Part shown: piece after piece, positions 62,079 to 64,000 of the stretch
How positions within the stretch are numbered: the stretch's first letter is position 1
Layout: each line of letters starts with the position of its first letter
DNA from: an uncultured Phocaeicola sp.
GTDB lineage: Bacteria > Bacteroidota > Bacteroidia > Bacteroidales > Bacteroidaceae
Assembly (NCBI GenBank): GCA_948566455.1
Contig: CAOYQO010000006.1
Span: 62,001 to 126,000, forward strand
Reading direction: 5' to 3'
Length of the DNA stretch: 64,000 nt
The notes under the pieces: generated by a model
Told to the model about the DNA's origin: nothing
What the model saw: only the letters and a program-made list of their open reading frames with translations
Databases searched by the model: none
Translations under genes and position numbers: made by a program

Positions 62079-63125
62079 TTATGAGTTGGATGTCCCGCTT
62101 TCGAGGATGCTGACGATGGAGAACAGTGTGAAGCAGATGCCTCCTAATCCGGCCAATACACGTGCAGGAACAAAGTAAACGTCGTCCAGTGTCGCCATTT
62201 CAAACATAAAGGCAGATAAGAAAAGGCAGGTCAGTGCAGTGAGTACTGGAATAAGCGGAATGCGATTCGCCAGTTTGAAGACATTCCGCCAGATAACTGC
62301 CAGTAGGATCACTTTACTGGAAATGCTGTAACAAACCAAACCCAGACCTATCATTATATATCCGATGGAGGACTTATCAGGATCGATGTCAGTCAGTATC
62401 CAAAGTCCCCAGAGGATACTAAGTGTACCCATTGCCAATACAAGGGCAGGCCACCATTTTCGTTCCGAACCGGCATAAGTGTTCCGTATCTGGCGTGATA
62501 TGGTAGCTACAAGTGCCACTAAGCTGGTGCATATGCAAGCTAATCCTGCCATAACATGTCCGGCTACGAAATAAGCAACATGAGTGCTGCTTTGTCCTAA
62601 TAGCCAGAAAGTCCATACCCATGTAATTACAGCAAAGATGACAGCAAGAATAATCAGCGCATCTCCTTGTGCAGATGAGAAAGCTTTTGCCGGTACGGTA
62701 TGATCCGTTCGTTTTGAGTTTTGTGGGATTAGAGTGAAACGGGTGGATGCAGTGGCAGTGGTAGCTACGCAGGCGGTGATAAATGCTACTCCACAAATGA
62801 CGTGCCCTGCTACGAAATGGGCGGCAGTAATACCGTCATTTATATAAGTCATTCCACCAATGAAACATACTATTGCAGCCAGATAGCCGAGAATAGGCAA
62901 TACGTATTTTGCCGCAGTACTGTATGTGTGGATGAGTTGCCGGATGATGGTAGCTGCAGTAGCAAACAATGCAATGCATATCATTCCTAATGAAAATACT
63001 ACGGGCCCGGCAACAAATCGGTTTACGTCCGTCCCCATGTCGAGCACAAAGGCTCCGTAGCCAAAACAGAAGAGAGCCATCAGCAGTGGGATAGCCCTGA
63101 AAAGGATACTAATACCGTAATTCAT
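62079..63125 (-). CDS. multi-pass membrane protein, DUF2776-like, with repeated modules
   Basis: 348 residues, nearly all hydrophobic helices, no signal peptide cleavage site. Five similar units of about 60-75 residues can be seen, each with a [YH]FVAG-H-type turn before a helix: FVAGPVVFSLGM near 37, FVAGHVICGVAF near 105, FVAGHVMAGLAC near 187, IGYIMIGLGLVC near 255 and FVPARVLAGLGG near 320. This looks like the DUF2776 family. Function unknown; the internal repetition suggests an ancient duplicated two-helix unit. Confidence 0.75.
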   Translation of the reverse strand: MNYGISILFRAIPLLMALFCFGYGAFVLDMGTDVNRFVAGPVVFSLGMICIALFATAATIIRQLIHTYSTAAKYVLPILGYLAAIVCFIGGMTYINDGITAAHFVAGHVICGVAFITACVATTATASTRFTLIPQNSKRTDHTVPAKAFSSAQGDALIILAVIFAVITWVWTFWLLGQSSTHVAYFVAGHVMAGLACICTSLVALVATISRQIRNTYAGSERKWWPALVLAMGTLSILWGLWILTDIDPDKSSIGYIMIGLGLVCYSISSKVILLAVIWRNVFKLANRIPLIPVLTALTCLFLSAFMFEMATLDDVYFVPARVLAGLGGICFTLFSIVSILESGTSNS

Positions 63126-63245
63126 AACTGTTATCGTTTTTAAGTTTCCCCTTCCAACAGCATTTCTTGTGGTTTGTTTTCAATTTTAATATTTATTTAT
63201 TTCCGGTAGATAGTCTCCCGGTTCTTTTAAGAACTTTGTAGTCTG

Positions 63246-63253
63246 TACTTTTG
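63246..63253 (+). promoter_or_regulatory. -7 element for the choloylglycine hydrolase homologue
   Basis: TACTTTTG matches TAnnTTTG and lies 40 bp before the start. A short palindrome GTTCTT/AAGAAC precedes it at 63221-63234. Confidence 0.5.
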
Positions 63254-63293
63254 TTAGTATTCATACTTACTAACAACTTAATATCAGATAATT

Positions 63294-64000
63294 ATGTGTA
63301 AGACAAATGTATTTTTAATCACCGCGCTTGTGATTATCTTTTCAGTAATACCTCAGAAACGTGTAAGGGCTTGTACACGTGTAGTTTATCAAGGAAACAA
63401 AGATATGGTGATAACAGGCCGTACCATGGATTGGAAGGAAGATACCCGTAGTAATATCTGGATCTTTCCGCGAGGCATGGAGCGTAATGGAGAGGTGGGA
63501 AAGGACCCGATGCGTTGGAAATCCAAATATGGTAGTGTCGTTACTTCGGCTTATGATATATGTAGCACTGACGGCATGAATGAGAAAGGACTCGTTGCTA
63601 ATTTATTATGGTTGGCAGAATCGTCTTATCCTCAATGGAATGGTGAAAAACCGGCTTTGTCCATAGCTGCCTGGGTGCAATATATGCTTGATAATTTTGC
63701 AACGGTGAGTGAAGCGGTTTCCGAAATAGAAAAGAATACCTTCGATGTGGTATCGGATATGATGCCTGACGGTACACGTATGGCTACTCTTCATCTCTCC
63801 ATTTCAGATGCTACGGGTGATAATGCTATCTTTGAATATATAGATGGAAAGCTGAATATACACCATAACAGGTCCTATCAGGTGATGACCAATTCACCCG
63901 TTTTTGACCAGCAACTGGCACTTGATGATTATTGGAAGACTATTGGAGGAACGACCTTCTTACCCGGCACTAACCGGGCTGCCGACCGTTTTGTGAGGGC
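63294..64000 (+). CDS. choloylglycine hydrolase/penicillin acylase family enzyme, cut by right edge
   Basis: About 235 residues are visible from ATG at 63294; the C-terminus is beyond the window. A signal peptide ends before ACTRVVY, where Cys near residue 28 becomes the Ntn nucleophile after processing. GRTMDWKEDTRSN near 43 and MNEKGLVANLLWL near 97 are family motifs. Members include bile salt hydrolases and other linear amide hydrolases; Bacteroides homologues act on bile salts or on N-acyl amides. A bile salt specificity is not proven here. Secreted to the periplasm. Confidence 0.88.
   Translation, partial: MCKTNVFLITALVIIFSVIPQKRVRACTRVVYQGNKDMVITGRTMDWKEDTRSNIWIFPRGMERNGEVGKDPMRWKSKYGSVVTSAYDICSTDGMNEKGLVANLLWLAESSYPQWNGEKPALSIAAWVQYMLDNFATVSEAVSEIEKNTFDVVSDMMPDGTRMATLHLSISDATGDNAIFEYIDGKLNIHHNRSYQVMTNSPVFDQQLALDDYWKTIGGTTFLPGTNRAADRFVR

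Overview
The window looks like a Bacteroides chromosome segment. It carries NusG-like UpxY and UpxZ regulators at the head of a capsular polysaccharide locus, many promoters with the Bacteroides -7 motif TAnnTTTG (one with a well-spaced TTTG at -33), a SusC-type TonB receptor with a carboxypeptidase-like N-terminal domain, a serine-type sulfatase, a class 3 fructose-bisphosphatase and a choloylglycine-hydrolase-family enzyme. Species cannot be fixed from the sequence alone.

Left edge, 1-2.8 kb (minus strand): a DUF3987-type protein cut by the window edge, a BT4734/VirE-N protein, and a small gene broken by an A9 homopolymer. At 2995-3205 two perfect 15-bp inverted repeats bracket about 180 bp holding a good promoter. 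As assembled, this promoter points away from the capsule operon, so the locus appears to be in its OFF phase.

Capsule locus, 3.4-33.8 kb (plus strand): upxY and upxZ, then capF, then a pseudaminic acid set in the order pseB, C, F, G, H, I. A compact module follows: two acyl carrier proteins, two SDR reductases, a split transketolase, an AMP-forming ligase, a ketoacyl-ACP synthase III homologue and a metallo-beta-lactamase-fold hydrolase. After it come a secreted sialidase-like propeller, an epimerase, a GT56-like transferase, flippase, polymerase and a possible nonulosonate transferase. A more widespread-looking block closes the locus: capE, capG, a cytosolic Asp-box protein, a WbuB-like transferase, an acyltransferase, a deacetylase, a 4-reductase and a WecA-like initiating transferase, then a terminator. 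My reading is that the cell builds a repeat unit containing L-FucNAc and an acyl-decorated pseudaminic-type sugar. The transketolase/ACP/KAS III module is the best candidate for an undescribed pathway. The PseB homologue lacks the YxxxK lysine, and CapE could supply the same first intermediate.

34-46 kb: an orphan hybrid-type sensor kinase with a 5'-nucleotidase, a His-rich protein with a TonB receptor, an AraC regulator, a creatininase-family amidohydrolase, two lipoproteins, and a MATE transporter next to a Crp/Fnr regulator. Three FNR-type boxes (TTGAT-N4-ATCAA or one mismatch) lie around the last pair. One sits before a promoter-hairpin unit that looks like a roughly 100-nt small RNA.

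46-64 kb: tRNA-Ser, tRNA-Glu and tRNA-Lys, an AspT/YidE-type transporter, fbp, a 16-residue-repeat surface protein with a sulfatase, an acyl-CoA ligase, gmd/fcl for GDP-L-fucose, a dicarboxylate symporter, the oxidative pentose phosphate set gnd-zwf-pgl, a DUF2776-like membrane protein, and the N-terminal part of a choloylglycine hydrolase homologue. Degenerate heptanucleotide-periodic tracts recur at seven places, two of them inside capsule genes.
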